Assembly: GCF_002362315.1 (NCBI RefSeq)
Contig: NZ_MTZV01000006.1
Span: 2,604,001 to 2,668,000 of the forward strand
DNA length: 64,000 bases
DNA from: Paraburkholderia acidicola
GTDB taxonomy: Bacteria; Pseudomonadota; Gammaproteobacteria; Burkholderiales; Burkholderiaceae
Reading direction: 5' to 3'
In this document: positions 8,743 through 17,595 of the stretch, piece after piece
Position numbering within the stretch: the first letter of the stretch is position 1
How the letters are laid out: the number at the start of each line of letters is the position of its first letter
Made by a program: the position numbers and the translations under genes
Notes under the pieces: generated by a model
Told to the model about the DNA's origin: nothing
The model's input: only the letters and a program-made list of their open reading frames with translations
Databases searched by the model: none

Positions 8743-9960
8743 ATGACCACGCGCGCAGGATGGATGACCCAACTCACTCGCTGCCTAGTGCCATTGACGC
8801 TGTCGTTGGCCGCCACGGGCGCGTTTGCACAGCAGACGATCAAGATCGGCGAGATCAACAGCTACAAGGCGCAGCCCGCTTTTCTCGGCCCCTACAAGAA
8901 CGGCTGGAACCTCGCGCTCGACCAGGTGAATGCCGCGGGCGGGGTGCTCGGCAAGCAGCTCGAAGTCGTATCGCGGGACGATAACGGCAACCCGGGCGAC
9001 ACGATTCGCGTCGCGCAGGAGTTGATTGCGCGCGAACAGGTGCAACTGCTGTTCGGCGGCTTTCTGTCGAACACCGGGCTCGCGCTGACCGACTTCGCGA
9101 AACAGCGGCACATCTTCTTCCTCGCCGCCGAACCGCTGACCGACAAGATCGTCTGGGCCGACGGCAACAAATACACATACCGTCTGCGACCATCGACCTA
9201 CATGCAGGTCGCGATGCTCGTGCCCGAAGCGGCGAAGCTGCACAAGCAGCGCTGGGCGCTTGTCTACCCGAACTATGAGTACGGGCAGTCGGCGGTGGCG
9301 ACGTTCAAGAAGCTGTTGAAGGCCGCGCAGCCCGATGTGCAGTTCGTGACGGAACAAGCGACGCCGCTCGGCAGTCTCGACGCAGGCGCGGTTACCCAGG
9401 CGCTCGCGGACGCGAAGCCCGACGCGATCTTCAACGTGCTGTTCGGCGCGGACCTCGGCAAGTTCGTTCGCGAAGGCAACACGCGCGGACTCTTCAAGGA
9501 CCGCAGCGTCGTATCGTTGCTAACTGGTGAGCCCGATTACCTCGACCCGCTGGGCGCGGAAGCGCCGACTGGCTGGATCGTGACGGGCTACCCGTGGTAT
9601 TCGATCGACACGCCTGCGAACAAGACGTTCGTCGATGCATACCGTGCGAAATATCACGACTATCCGCGGCTTGGATCGGTAGTGGGGTACTCGGCGATGA
9701 TGTCGATTGCGGATGGCCTGAAGAAAGCCGGCTCGACCGATCCGGACAAACTGGCCGCTGCATTCAAGGGGCTTAACGTCGATACGCCGTTCGGACCGAT
9801 CGTCTACCGCGCGCAGGACAACCAGTCGACGATGGGTGCGTATGTCGGCGTGACCGGGTTGAAGGACGGCAAGGGTGTGATGACGTCGTTCAGGTATGTC
9901 GACGGTGCGAGCGTGCAGCCGTCCGACGCCGATGTGAAGAAGCTGCGTCCGGCGGATTGA
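8743..9960 (+). CDS. Periplasmic substrate-binding protein of the HAAT-type ABC importer, LivK-like
   Basis: Periplasmic receptor for the importer encoded at the window start; 405 aa. The N-terminus has a signal peptide ending ATGAFAQQ, followed by a type I periplasmic-binding fold: IKIGEINSYKAQPAF, NAAGGVLGK, SRDDNGNPGDTIRVAQELI and LFGGFLSNTGLAL are classic amide/branched-chain binding segments. The frame runs open upstream to 8596, but ATG 8743 carries a GGAGA ribosome site and places the signal peptide at the start. It follows the hydroxylase gene after 89 bp, so all four transporter parts bracket the catabolic genes. It ends just before a strong stem-loop at 9979-10014. The ligand is not determined. 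Confidence 0.92.
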   Translation: MTTRAGWMTQLTRCLVPLTLSLAATGAFAQQTIKIGEINSYKAQPAFLGPYKNGWNLALDQVNAAGGVLGKQLEVVSRDDNGNPGDTIRVAQELIAREQVQLLFGGFLSNTGLALTDFAKQRHIFFLAAEPLTDKIVWADGNKYTYRLRPSTYMQVAMLVPEAAKLHKQRWALVYPNYEYGQSAVATFKKLLKAAQPDVQFVTEQATPLGSLDAGAVTQALADAKPDAIFNVLFGADLGKFVREGNTRGLFKDRSVVSLLTGEPDYLDPLGAEAPTGWIVTGYPWYSIDTPANKTFVDAYRAKYHDYPRLGSVVGYSAMMSIADGLKKAGSTDPDKLAAAFKGLNVDTPFGPIVYRAQDNQSTMGAYVGVTGLKDGKGVMTSFRYVDGASVQPSDADVKKLRPAD

Positions 9961-9978
9961 CCGAGTCCGGAGCAGGCA

Positions 9979-10014
9979 GGGCCGCTTCGCTTGATTTCGT
10001 TTGCGAGGCGGCCC
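9979..10014. terminator. Bidirectional stem-loop terminator
   Basis: Stem arms 9979-9990 and 10003-10014 pair over 12 bp (11 Watson-Crick plus one G-U), with a 12-nt loop. It lies between the convergent binding-protein and aminotransferase genes, 18 bp after one stop and 12 bp after the other. There is no long U run, so its efficiency is uncertain. Confidence 0.65.
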
Positions 10015-10025
10015 GTTATACGACG

Positions 10026-11354
10026 TTACTGCACAGTCGCCAGCACGTTGCGCACGGTGCCGAAGATATGCGCGATCTGTTCTTCGCTGACGATCAGCGG
10101 CGGCGAGAACGCGAGGATGTCGCCGGTAAAGCGCACCAGCACGCCCGCCTCGAAACACTTGACGAACGCTTCGTACGCGCGCGCGCCCGGTGCGCCGTCG
10201 CGCGGTTCGAGTTCGATACCCGCGACCAGACCGAGATTGCGAACGTCCTTCACATGTTTCGCATCATGCAGCGCATGTGCCGCAGCTTCGAACGCCGGCG
10301 CGAGCGACGCGGCACGACCGAACAGATCATCACGACGATACAGATCGAGCGTAGCAACCGCGGCGGCTGCAGCGGCCGGATGTGCCGAATACGTGTAGCC
10401 GTGGAACAGCTCGATTGCGCCAGGCGCACCGTTGTTCACGACAGTGTCGTGAATCGTACGGCTCGCGGCGACCGCGCCCATCGGAATGGCGGCGTTGTTG
10501 ATCGCCTTGGCCATTGTCAATAGATCGGGCGTGACGCCGAAATATTCGCTTGCCGTCGCCTTGCCGAGACGGCCGAAACCGGTGATCACTTCATCGAAGA
10601 TCAGCAGGATGCCGTGCTTCGTACAGATGTCGCGCAGCTTTTGCAGGTAGCCCTGCGGCGGCACCAGCACACCGGTCGAACCGGCAACCGGCTCGACGAT
10701 GACAGCAGCGATCGTCGATGCATCGTGCAGCGTGACAATGCGTTCGAGTTCGTCGGCAAGATGCGCACCCCACGCCGGCTGGCCCTTCGAAAACGCGTTG
10801 TGTTCGAGGTTATGCGTGTGCGGCAGATGATCGACGGCGGGCAGCAGCGCGCCCGAATACGTCTTGCGGTTCGGCGCGATCCCACCGACCGAAATACCGC
10901 CAAACCCCACCCCGTGATAACCGCGTTCGCGACCGATCAGCCGTGTGCGCTGACCTTCGCCGCGTGCGCGGTGATACGCGAGGGCGATCTTCAGCGCGGT
11001 ATCGACCGATTCGGAACCCGAGTTCGTGAAGAAAATCCGGTCGAGCCCGGCCGGCATCAGTTCCGCAACCTTCGATGCCGCTTCGAACGCAAGCGGGTGG
11101 CCCATCTGGAAGGTCGGCGCGAAGTCGAGTGTGTTGAGCTGCTGAGTGATCGCGGCAACGATCTCGTCGCGGCTGTGACCCGCGTTGACGCACCACAGGC
11201 CCGCGCAGCCGTCGAGCACCTCGCGGCCATCGGTCGTGCGGTAGTACATGCCCTTCGCCGATTCCAGCAGGCGCGGTGCGGCCTTGAACTGGCGGTTGGC
11301 GGTAAACGGCATCCAGAAAGACGACAGATTGTCGATGACGGGGCGCGAAGTCAC
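10026..11354 (-). CDS. Class III omega-amino acid:pyruvate aminotransferase
   Basis: PLP enzyme, 442 aa, transferring the amino group of an omega-amino acid (beta-alanine or similar) to pyruvate; cytoplasmic. Seen: FWMPFTANRQFKAAPR near the N-terminus, phosphate-binding SGSES (112-116), the D254 region IFDEVITGFGR, and PLP lysine K283 in TMAKAINNA. These fit the beta-alanine-pyruvate transaminase subgroup. The start is GTG 11354, preceded by a strong GAGGAGAT. It is transcribed toward the nic-like operon and diverges from the MocR regulator, sharing a 184-bp promoter region with a 9-bp inverted repeat. It could process an amino acid or semialdehyde released from the ring substrate (inference), or act in beta-alanine metabolism independently. 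Confidence 0.9.
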   Translation of the reverse strand: MTSRPVIDNLSSFWMPFTANRQFKAAPRLLESAKGMYYRTTDGREVLDGCAGLWCVNAGHSRDEIVAAITQQLNTLDFAPTFQMGHPLAFEAASKVAELMPAGLDRIFFTNSGSESVDTALKIALAYHRARGEGQRTRLIGRERGYHGVGFGGISVGGIAPNRKTYSGALLPAVDHLPHTHNLEHNAFSKGQPAWGAHLADELERIVTLHDASTIAAVIVEPVAGSTGVLVPPQGYLQKLRDICTKHGILLIFDEVITGFGRLGKATASEYFGVTPDLLTMAKAINNAAIPMGAVAASRTIHDTVVNNGAPGAIELFHGYTYSAHPAAAAAAVATLDLYRRDDLFGRAASLAPAFEAAAHALHDAKHVKDVRNLGLVAGIELEPRDGAPGARAYEAFVKCFEAGVLVRFTGDILAFSPPLIVSEEQIAHIFGTVRNVLATVQ

Positions 11355-11463
11355 GGGTTATCTCCTCGAAGTGGTTTCCGCGGCGATTTCCATCCATAGA
11401 CGGAAGTCCCCGCGGGACGGGCGTTGCGCAACTGTAGCGCCCGCGGTTAAATGGCGGACATAA

Positions 11464-11514
11464 ACAGTTGACTCATTGTGCTGCCAGCTGTGCTGGTAGA
11501 TTAGGGTCAACTGT
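11464..11514. promoter_or_regulatory. Inverted repeat in the aminotransferase/MocR intergenic region
   Basis: ACAGTTGAC at 11464-11472 and its exact reverse complement GTCAACTGT at 11506-11514 flank a smaller CCAGC/GCTGG repeat (11484-11488, 11492-11496). The position between divergent genes makes it a candidate operator for the MocR-type protein. A weak sigma70-like pair (TTGTGC, TAGATT) overlaps it on the + strand. Confidence 0.5.
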
Positions 11515-11538
11515 ATTGTTCAATCGACACCTCCCGCC

Positions 11539-12948
11539 ATGATCGAACTCGAGCTGGACCGCGACCGCCGCACGGCGCCGACCCTTGTGGAACAGCTGGT
11601 GCAAGGCTTTGCGCGGGCGATCGATGGGCATTCGCTGCGCGCCGGCGCGTTGCTGCCGTCGGTGCGGCAACTGGCTCAGACGCATCAGTTGAGCACCTTC
11701 ACGGTAACCGAGGCCTATAACCGTCTTGTTTCGATGGGGCTCGTGATCGCGCGCCGCGGTTCCGGCTACCGGGTCGCGCCCCGCGAGACCTCGCGGGCGA
11801 GCGCCGGGCAATGGCAGAACTGGCAACCGCCTAGCCTGACCGCGACCTGGTTGCTGTCCGATGTGTTCGCGGACCAGTCGGTGCCGATCAAGGCGGGCGG
11901 CGGCTGGCTGCCGAACGAATGGATCAACGAAACGGGACTGCAGCACACGTTGCGCGCATTGAGCCGGGTGCCGGCGGCGCGGCTTGGCGACTATGGGCAT
12001 CCCTATGGCTTCGCGCCGTTGCGCGAGCGGATCGTCGAACAACTCGATCGACGCGGACTGCCCGTCGACGTGTCGAACGTGTTGCTCACGCAAGGTGCAA
12101 CCCAGGCGCTTGATCTGATCGTGCGCACACTGCTGCGTGCCGGCGATGCGGTGATCGTCGAAGATCCCGGCTACTGCAACCTGCTGCAGATTCTCAAACT
12201 CGCCGGACTGGTCGTGCATGGCGTGCCGCGCACGCCGACCGGTATCGATACCGATGTGCTCGAAACGCTCGTCGCCACACACCGGCCGAAGGCGATCTTC
12301 GTCAACACGACGCTGCAGAATCCGACCGGCGCGAGTTTCAACATGGCGGCCGCGTTCCGTCTATTGCAGATTGCCGAACGACATCGCATGTGGGTGATTG
12401 AGGACGACGTGAGCCGCGAACTCGCCTCGCCTGGTGCGCCGATGTTTGCGGCGCTCGAAGGCTTGCAGCGCGTGCTGTATGTCGGCGGGTTCTCGAAGAC
12501 GGTGACACCTGCGTTGCGCTGCGGCTACGTGGTTGCAGAGCGCGATGTGTTGCGCGAACTCGCGCGTACGAAGATGGCGGTTGGGCTGACGTCGTCGGAG
12601 GCAATAGAACGGATGGTCGACAAGGTGCTCGTGGAGGGACGCTATGCGCGTCACGTCGAAGCGGTGAACGAGCGCCTGAAGGCTGCGCATCTGACCGTCG
12701 AGGCGCGTCTCGATGCGCTTGGGCTCGAGGTGTTTCACCGGCCGCGCGCGGGGCTGTTCCTGTGGATACGACTACCGATCGAACCCGGGCGCGCGGCTGA
12801 CATTGCAACCGCTGCGCTCGCGGACGGCATCTGGCTGGCGCCGGGTTCGTACTTCCGCCCCGACGATGCGCAGAGCGCATGGTTTCGCTTCAACGCGCCG
12901 TATTCGACCGACGACGCGTTATGGCGATTCATTGAACGGATTCGCTGA
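11539..12948 (+). CDS. MocR-type GntR regulator with aminotransferase-like domain
   Basis: Transcription factor, 469 aa. Residues ~10-80 form a GntR winged helix (LLPSVRQLAQTHQLSTFTVTEAYNRL), then a short linker and a fold-type-I aminotransferase domain (~115-469) with GATQALDL, NPTGASF, the EDDVSRE segment and the PLP-binding K320 in GGFSKTVTP. MocR proteins sense PLP and an amino compound; GabR and TauR control omega-amino acid catabolism next door. Divergent placement from the omega-aminotransferase strongly suggests it regulates that gene and perhaps the nic-like operon (inference). No good Shine-Dalgarno precedes ATG 11539. It converges with the LysE gene, 33 bp away. Confidence 0.9.
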   Translation: MIELELDRDRRTAPTLVEQLVQGFARAIDGHSLRAGALLPSVRQLAQTHQLSTFTVTEAYNRLVSMGLVIARRGSGYRVAPRETSRASAGQWQNWQPPSLTATWLLSDVFADQSVPIKAGGGWLPNEWINETGLQHTLRALSRVPAARLGDYGHPYGFAPLRERIVEQLDRRGLPVDVSNVLLTQGATQALDLIVRTLLRAGDAVIVEDPGYCNLLQILKLAGLVVHGVPRTPTGIDTDVLETLVATHRPKAIFVNTTLQNPTGASFNMAAAFRLLQIAERHRMWVIEDDVSRELASPGAPMFAALEGLQRVLYVGGFSKTVTPALRCGYVVAERDVLRELARTKMAVGLTSSEAIERMVDKVLVEGRYARHVEAVNERLKAAHLTVEARLDALGLEVFHRPRAGLFLWIRLPIEPGRAADIATAALADGIWLAPGSYFRPDDAQSAWFRFNAPYSTDDALWRFIERIR

Positions 12949-12981
12949 TGGCGCTCGATGTGTCGTTGTCCGTGTGTTTTC

Positions 12982-13599
12982 TCAGGCCATCATCTTCAGT
13001 GCGACCGGATACAGCGACAGCACGAGCAGCACAGCCATCACGATGTTGAACACGCGCAGCCATACGGGGTTTGCCAGCAGGTTCCGCAGCGCGGTGCCGA
13101 ACGCAGCCCACAGGCAAATGCACGGTAGACCGACCACATAGAACAGCACCGCCATCAACGTCGCATTGAGACCGAAGTCGGCGCTCAGATGAACGGTCGT
13201 GGCCGCGGTCAGCACCATCATCCATGCCTTCGGATTGATCCACTGGAACGCGATCGCTTCATAAAAGCGCATCGGTCTGCGTTCGCCTTTGCGCACCTGC
13301 ACCTGGCCCGAGGTGCCGATTTTCCACGCGAGGTACAGCAGATACACCACGCTCGCAGTTTCCAGCACCGTGTACAGCAGCGGCCAGCGACGGAATGCTT
13401 CGCCGAGTCCGAAACCGACCGCGAGCATCAGCAGGACGACGCCCGCGCTAATGCCGAGGATGTGCGGCAGCGTGCGGCGAAAGCCGAAGTTCACGCCCGA
13501 CGCCAGCAGCATCGTGTTGTTCGGACCGGGCGTGATTGTCGTGACGAGCGCGAACAGGATGCCGGCGGGCAGGGCGCTCAGGGTATCGATGGACAGCAT
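12982..13599 (-). CDS. LysE/RhtB-family amino acid exporter
   Basis: Inner-membrane translocator, 205 aa, with about six hydrophobic helices and the family N-terminus TPGPNNTMLLASGVNFGF. FQWINPKAWMM in the middle is also typical. The family exports amino acids such as lysine, homoserine, threonine or analogues; substrate cannot be told from sequence. The start is ATG 13599 with GGAG upstream. A perfect 17-bp palindrome lies about 45 bp upstream of the start codon. It faces the MocR gene tail to tail, so it may be co-regulated or simply adjacent. Confidence 0.88.
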   Translation of the reverse strand: MLSIDTLSALPAGILFALVTTITPGPNNTMLLASGVNFGFRRTLPHILGISAGVVLLMLAVGFGLGEAFRRWPLLYTVLETASVVYLLYLAWKIGTSGQVQVRKGERRPMRFYEAIAFQWINPKAWMMVLTAATTVHLSADFGLNATLMAVLFYVVGLPCICLWAAFGTALRNLLANPVWLRVFNIVMAVLLVLSLYPVALKMMA

Positions 13600-14050
13600 G
13601 GGAGGCTCCAGTGAGTCGTTGCATGCAGTCTAGCTAATGTGACCGGTACGGTACCGGTACAGAATGGTGGATGGTTTCCGGTACGGATGGGGTGGCGGGA
13701 CAGCGTCTGTCTGATCGCCAGTTGTTGGCTTTCAAAAAAGATGTCCGAAATCTCGATATGTTGTCTTTGAATGAAGAGTGAATGTTCAGACGTAGTTAAA
13801 GGAATTCATTCGATAATTTCATATATATTGATTTTGTAAATATTAAATTGGCTTTTGCACAATATCCAGCCAATTGAATTTCGCATTTGAGTTATATTGC
13901 TGTGGCCGGGCAGTTGCTGCGCGGCACGCCCATGTGCGCTCCTTCCATAAGCACGATCATAGGACACAACTTATTTCATAAAATTTCCTCTGACTGGCGT
14001 TGATCGCTCGCCGAAAAGAAAAACAATTGATCTTGCATACTTGCGATGTA
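13600..14050. other. 451-bp AT-rich gene-free stretch
   Basis: Beyond the LysE upstream palindrome the DNA turns abruptly AT-rich (long A/T runs around 13800-13880). AATTGGC at 13846-13852 pairs with GCCAATT at 13869-13875; read on the minus strand this hairpin is followed by TAATATTTA and could be a weak terminator for the protease gene. I see no convincing gene. The composition break marks the edge of a probable acquired segment. Confidence 0.5.
13642..13658. promoter_or_regulatory. 17-bp palindromic operator candidate upstream of the LysE gene
   Basis: ACCGGTAC, one G, then GTACCGGT: a perfect 8+1+8 palindrome 43-59 bp upstream of the LysE start codon. A further partial copy (CCGGTACGG) follows at about 13679. 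The regulator is unknown. Confidence 0.5.
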
Positions 14051-16066
14051 TCAATGTTCATAGATTTGCAGATTTTTCAGCAACAGATCGAGCTTGGCGC
14101 TCATCTCGTCTTGTTGGCGAATTCCCTTAGTTCGGTAAAAAACGCTATACAGGAACGGCGGGGCAACCCCTTCAGGCTTGGTTGGTACGCCAGGTATGAA
14201 ATCGATCATGCTATAGTTACTCCCATAAAAAACTTTGCCATCGTTCGGCGGCTTGCGGTATAGCTTGTCTAGCCATGGATTTTTGAATTCATCAGCCAGA
14301 TCTTTCGTGGGACGCGTGTGACGTATGACCTGAATCAATTGGGTATCATCTCGAGGCGGCTTCGCCGTTACATTGGCCACATCCCACAACCATTTGCCAT
14401 CCTGATTGAAAAAAGAGAAGCTCATTCTTAAGTAACTATCGGGTGTGATCTCCTGGAGCTCGGGCGTGTAAGAGAAAAGAACGCGGTCTGATTTGTAGGA
14501 AAAATTTTTGTCGTAATCAAAATCAATGTTTAAAGAAGAAAATAAAGCTGGCAATATATTCTTGTTTTTCAGGTACTCTCGCCATTGTTCGAGAGTGCCG
14601 CCGTAAGACACGTAAATGTAGTTTGATAAAACTTGCAAATCTTTTGACGCAATGTACTGGTCGGCGCCAGCCTGCGTTAACCGTCCAATCGATACATAAC
14701 CGTCAGGCACGGGCAAGGAAAACAGGGTTAATTTAGCATTTTCGTACGGCAGCGACCATATGGCAACCTGCCAACGCCTATCATATCCATCCTGTAAAAT
14801 ATAATTCTTCTCCGGGAGGCCGAGCGACGTTATTCTGTCGGCTTGATCACCAACGTTCCGGTTCAATGTCCATGCCTGCAATAATAAATCCATGTATTGC
14901 TTCGGGTTCTCGTACAACTGCCCACTAGGCACGCGATCCGGCTTACGTAGATGGAATAACAAAAGATCGAACATGGTGCTTCCATATTCGACGTAACCAT
15001 TGTCAGGCAGAAGCCCCTTGCGATAATTGTTGGATGGTGCAAGATTCCATGTCCCATCTGTTCCACGTACCACCAGAAGCGGATAGCTATGCTCATAGTT
15101 GTAGTTGTCAGAATTGTTCAGGAAATAATTCGACCCGATGCTTTGCGGGAAAAGTGTCGTCCGCTGATTTTCCAGTAAATCATCCAAAAGCCTGTCGGCT
15201 TGAGCATTCATGACTTGCAAGTAGCGGGAACTAAATTCCGCATAACTCATTGGTAAAGGTGAGGTTTTCCTGAAATCCAGCCAGCGGGTTGTATCGAAGA
15301 TGTCGATCGTATAAATTTCGCGATTATCGAATACAGCATCCCCTTCTGGGGCTTTCATGATCTCATCAATGGGAAGCGCATAATTAAGATTCTCGTTTGG
15401 CGACTTCATTACCACAATACCCATAACACTTCCGTTCTTGTCCAGCAGTGGTCCACCACTATTCCCCGGAGAGGCCGCTGCCGAGAAACGCAGCCACGTC
15501 CAACGCCCTGCCTCTTCTTCGGGGGTGTTGGATGTATAGAGACCATCACGGATCACTATTCCTGTCCCCAGCGCATTACCAACGGCAAAAACTGGCTGAT
15601 TTAGCACGGGTGTGGTGTTGAGCTTCGGTAAGACGGTGTGCGGAGGCTGTTTTAATGAGAACACTACGAAATCTTTTTGTAGTGAATATTTGTATATTTT
15701 ATCCAGCACGTATATCTGTCCTGACGCATCGCGTAATACGGGCTCACCTAACACTCCCCCCATGGTGCCATTTATTACATGCGCCGCCGTGACATATCGA
15801 TTTGCACCGAGTGCGAAAGCTGTGCCAATTGAATAAAACCTGTCGTTACGGAATTGATAGGGTAACAAATCCAAAGGCAGTGGTTTTTCGTAGCTGAGAG
15901 GATCAGTATCGGGTTTGGGAACCACTACCTCGAAGGTTTCGCTCTGGATTTTGGAAAGTTTCGACGAATCCAGTTCGACGGCATGGACATTTCTAACTCC
16001 ATACAAGCCGATTCCGATCCATAAATAGACGAGAAAATAACGAAACCTCCACGGCGCGAAAGACAT
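14051..16066 (-). CDS. Secreted trypsin-like serine protease with a large unknown C-terminal region
   Basis: Predicted exported endopeptidase, 671 aa. A signal peptide (hydrophobic FLVYLWIGIGLYG, cleavage after VHA at ~29) precedes an S1-type domain with the full triad: H96 in TAAHV, D132 in KDFVVF and S203 in GNSGGPLL. The protease domain ends near residue 245. The remaining ~420 residues, rich in aromatic and polar residues, match nothing I recognise. The frame is open to 16114, but ATG 16066 has AGGAG at good spacing and puts the signal at the N-terminus. Codon use is far more A/T-rich than the neighbours, indicating recent transfer. It stands alone, with no immunity or secretion gene beside it. 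Confidence 0.85.
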   Translation of the reverse strand: MSFAPWRFRYFLVYLWIGIGLYGVRNVHAVELDSSKLSKIQSETFEVVVPKPDTDPLSYEKPLPLDLLPYQFRNDRFYSIGTAFALGANRYVTAAHVINGTMGGVLGEPVLRDASGQIYVLDKIYKYSLQKDFVVFSLKQPPHTVLPKLNTTPVLNQPVFAVGNALGTGIVIRDGLYTSNTPEEEAGRWTWLRFSAAASPGNSGGPLLDKNGSVMGIVVMKSPNENLNYALPIDEIMKAPEGDAVFDNREIYTIDIFDTTRWLDFRKTSPLPMSYAEFSSRYLQVMNAQADRLLDDLLENQRTTLFPQSIGSNYFLNNSDNYNYEHSYPLLVVRGTDGTWNLAPSNNYRKGLLPDNGYVEYGSTMFDLLLFHLRKPDRVPSGQLYENPKQYMDLLLQAWTLNRNVGDQADRITSLGLPEKNYILQDGYDRRWQVAIWSLPYENAKLTLFSLPVPDGYVSIGRLTQAGADQYIASKDLQVLSNYIYVSYGGTLEQWREYLKNKNILPALFSSLNIDFDYDKNFSYKSDRVLFSYTPELQEITPDSYLRMSFSFFNQDGKWLWDVANVTAKPPRDDTQLIQVIRHTRPTKDLADEFKNPWLDKLYRKPPNDGKVFYGSNYSMIDFIPGVPTKPEGVAPPFLYSVFYRTKGIRQQDEMSAKLDLLLKNLQIYEH

Positions 16067-16603
16067 AACTGCTCCTGATTGCAAGAAACAAAGTTGCGTC
16101 AAGTCTATGGTCAACCGTTTAGGCTATCGGTGGACGGTCGATGTCACTAAAAGAGCATTTGATCCAACCTCGAAGTTAAAAGGATTTTCATTCTGACTAA
16201 CAGTATTGTCAACTTACCGAGTGCAAGGCGGCACGATGGCAAGTTTTAGGGGGCAATGTCGCGCGCACTGTTCACGCGAAAAGGGCCATGCACCAGAACT
16301 TCATCGGCACCACCGAGCCTGCATCAGTTGTCTGGGTTTTGTGGCATGCAGTTGGGATTTCACCTCAACGCTACTACAGTCGCCCGAACGTAGGGCATGC
16401 AACTTAAGCAGCCGGTTTTTCTGAGAATTTCGATGCTCAAGGACACTTTCTCTGAGACAGGCAGCGTGCGGCCGTTTCAGAGAAAGTGTCCAGGTCATTG
16501 ATTTGTATGAGGCCCCGATGACAACTTTTCTGAGAGCCTACACTCTCTGGAGTCGTTCGCAAGGAATTGCCGGAATCGCCGTCAAGCAGCATTGGGGGCA
16601 ACT
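16067..16603. other. 537-bp gene-free stretch between protease and LysR genes
   Basis: Mixed-composition DNA with the protease promoter region at the left and a perfect inverted repeat near the middle-right. Short open frames on both strands (16206-16424 plus, 16301-16498 minus) lack ribosome sites and family features. It may be a junction left by an insertion or recombination event. Confidence 0.45.
16441..16491. repeat. Perfect 15-bp inverted repeat, 21-bp spacer
   Basis: GGACACTTTCTCTGA at 16441-16455 and its exact reverse complement at 16477-16491. Arms this long in non-coding DNA at the edge of an AT-rich island could be the abutted ends of a lost mobile element, a small MITE-like remnant, or a strong hairpin. 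No transposase is seen. Confidence 0.6.
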
Positions 16604-17491
16604 TTAGTAGAGCAAACGTTGGGCGAGCAGATCGACGAAGGCAACCACCTTTGGTGAAAGATGACGTCTCGTTGGATAGAGCGCATGCATGGGGACTTCT
16701 CCTGCGGACCAGTCGACAAGTACATGTAGCAAGCGCCTGGCGCGAACGTCATCGCCACAGAAGATTTCAGGTAGACATGCAATCCCCACACCCGCAAGGG
16801 CAGCATCGCGAGCGATCTCCATGTCGTTGACCGTCAGTCGTGGTTTGATCCGGACCTCGACACGTTTACTTTTCGATTCGAGGGTCCAGACGTGCGGCGC
16901 CACTCCGCCGCTGAATGTGACGCATGCGTGGCTCGTCAGTTCGGCAGGTGTTTTCGGAACGCCATGGTGTTTGCTGTACTCGGGTGCCACCACGAGCATG
17001 AACTTCGCTTTTCCGAGGTTGCGCGCGACGAGCGTCGAATCGACGAGCGCCCCCGCTCGAATGGCAACGTCGAAGCGCTCCTCCACGAGGTCGACGCGAC
17101 GATCGGAGCACACCATCTCGACCGCCGCATCAGGATGACGAACGAGGTACTCGGCGACGATGGGTCCGAGCTTGCTGAACGACATGGGCGCTGCGACCCG
17201 CAGCAGGCCGCGCGGTGTCCCACGCATTCCCAGCACGGTGCTTTCGGCCTCTTCGATGTCGCTCATGGCCGGGCCGACTCGCTCGAACAGGACGCGGCCC
17301 GCCTCGGTGAGGCTCAGCTTACGTGTCGTGCGTTGGATGAGTCGCTCACCCATCCGCTCTTCGAGCTCGGAGACCTTCCGGCTCACTGTGGACTTCGGCA
17401 GGTTCAGGCGTCGCGCTGCCTCGCTCAGGCTTCCCGCCTGAATGACCCGTACGAAGATCAGGAATTGGTTGAGATCAATTGTTCCACTCAT
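16604..17491 (-). CDS. LysR-family transcriptional regulator
   Basis: 295 aa. The N-terminal winged HTH (FVRVIQAGSLSEAARRLNLPKSTVSRKVSELE, residues ~12-44 with the family E-RL-Q RTTRK continuation) is followed by a periplasmic-binding-like effector domain. It belongs to the AaeR/DhmR-like subgroup common in Burkholderiales (LRVAAPMSFSKLGPIVAEYL). It is divergent from the alpha/beta hydrolase gene with ~104 bp between start codons, so it probably controls that gene and itself. Effector unknown. Confidence 0.92.
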   Translation of the reverse strand: MSGTIDLNQFLIFVRVIQAGSLSEAARRLNLPKSTVSRKVSELEERMGERLIQRTTRKLSLTEAGRVLFERVGPAMSDIEEAESTVLGMRGTPRGLLRVAAPMSFSKLGPIVAEYLVRHPDAAVEMVCSDRRVDLVEERFDVAIRAGALVDSTLVARNLGKAKFMLVVAPEYSKHHGVPKTPAELTSHACVTFSGGVAPHVWTLESKSKRVEVRIKPRLTVNDMEIARDAALAGVGIACLPEIFCGDDVRARRLLHVLVDWSAGEVPMHALYPTRRHLSPKVVAFVDLLAQRLLY

Positions 17492-17595
17492 GGAACGATG
17501 ATACCCAAATTACAGGGCTTGTTCAGCGAAACCTTGAGTCTTATCTTTCGTGGACGGGAAGAACTCCCGAATTGGAAAGCCAAGGAGAAACTGTC

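Noticed and set aside
16206..16424. 72-aa plus frame in the gene-free stretch
   Set aside because: No ribosome site, no family, and mixed codon use.
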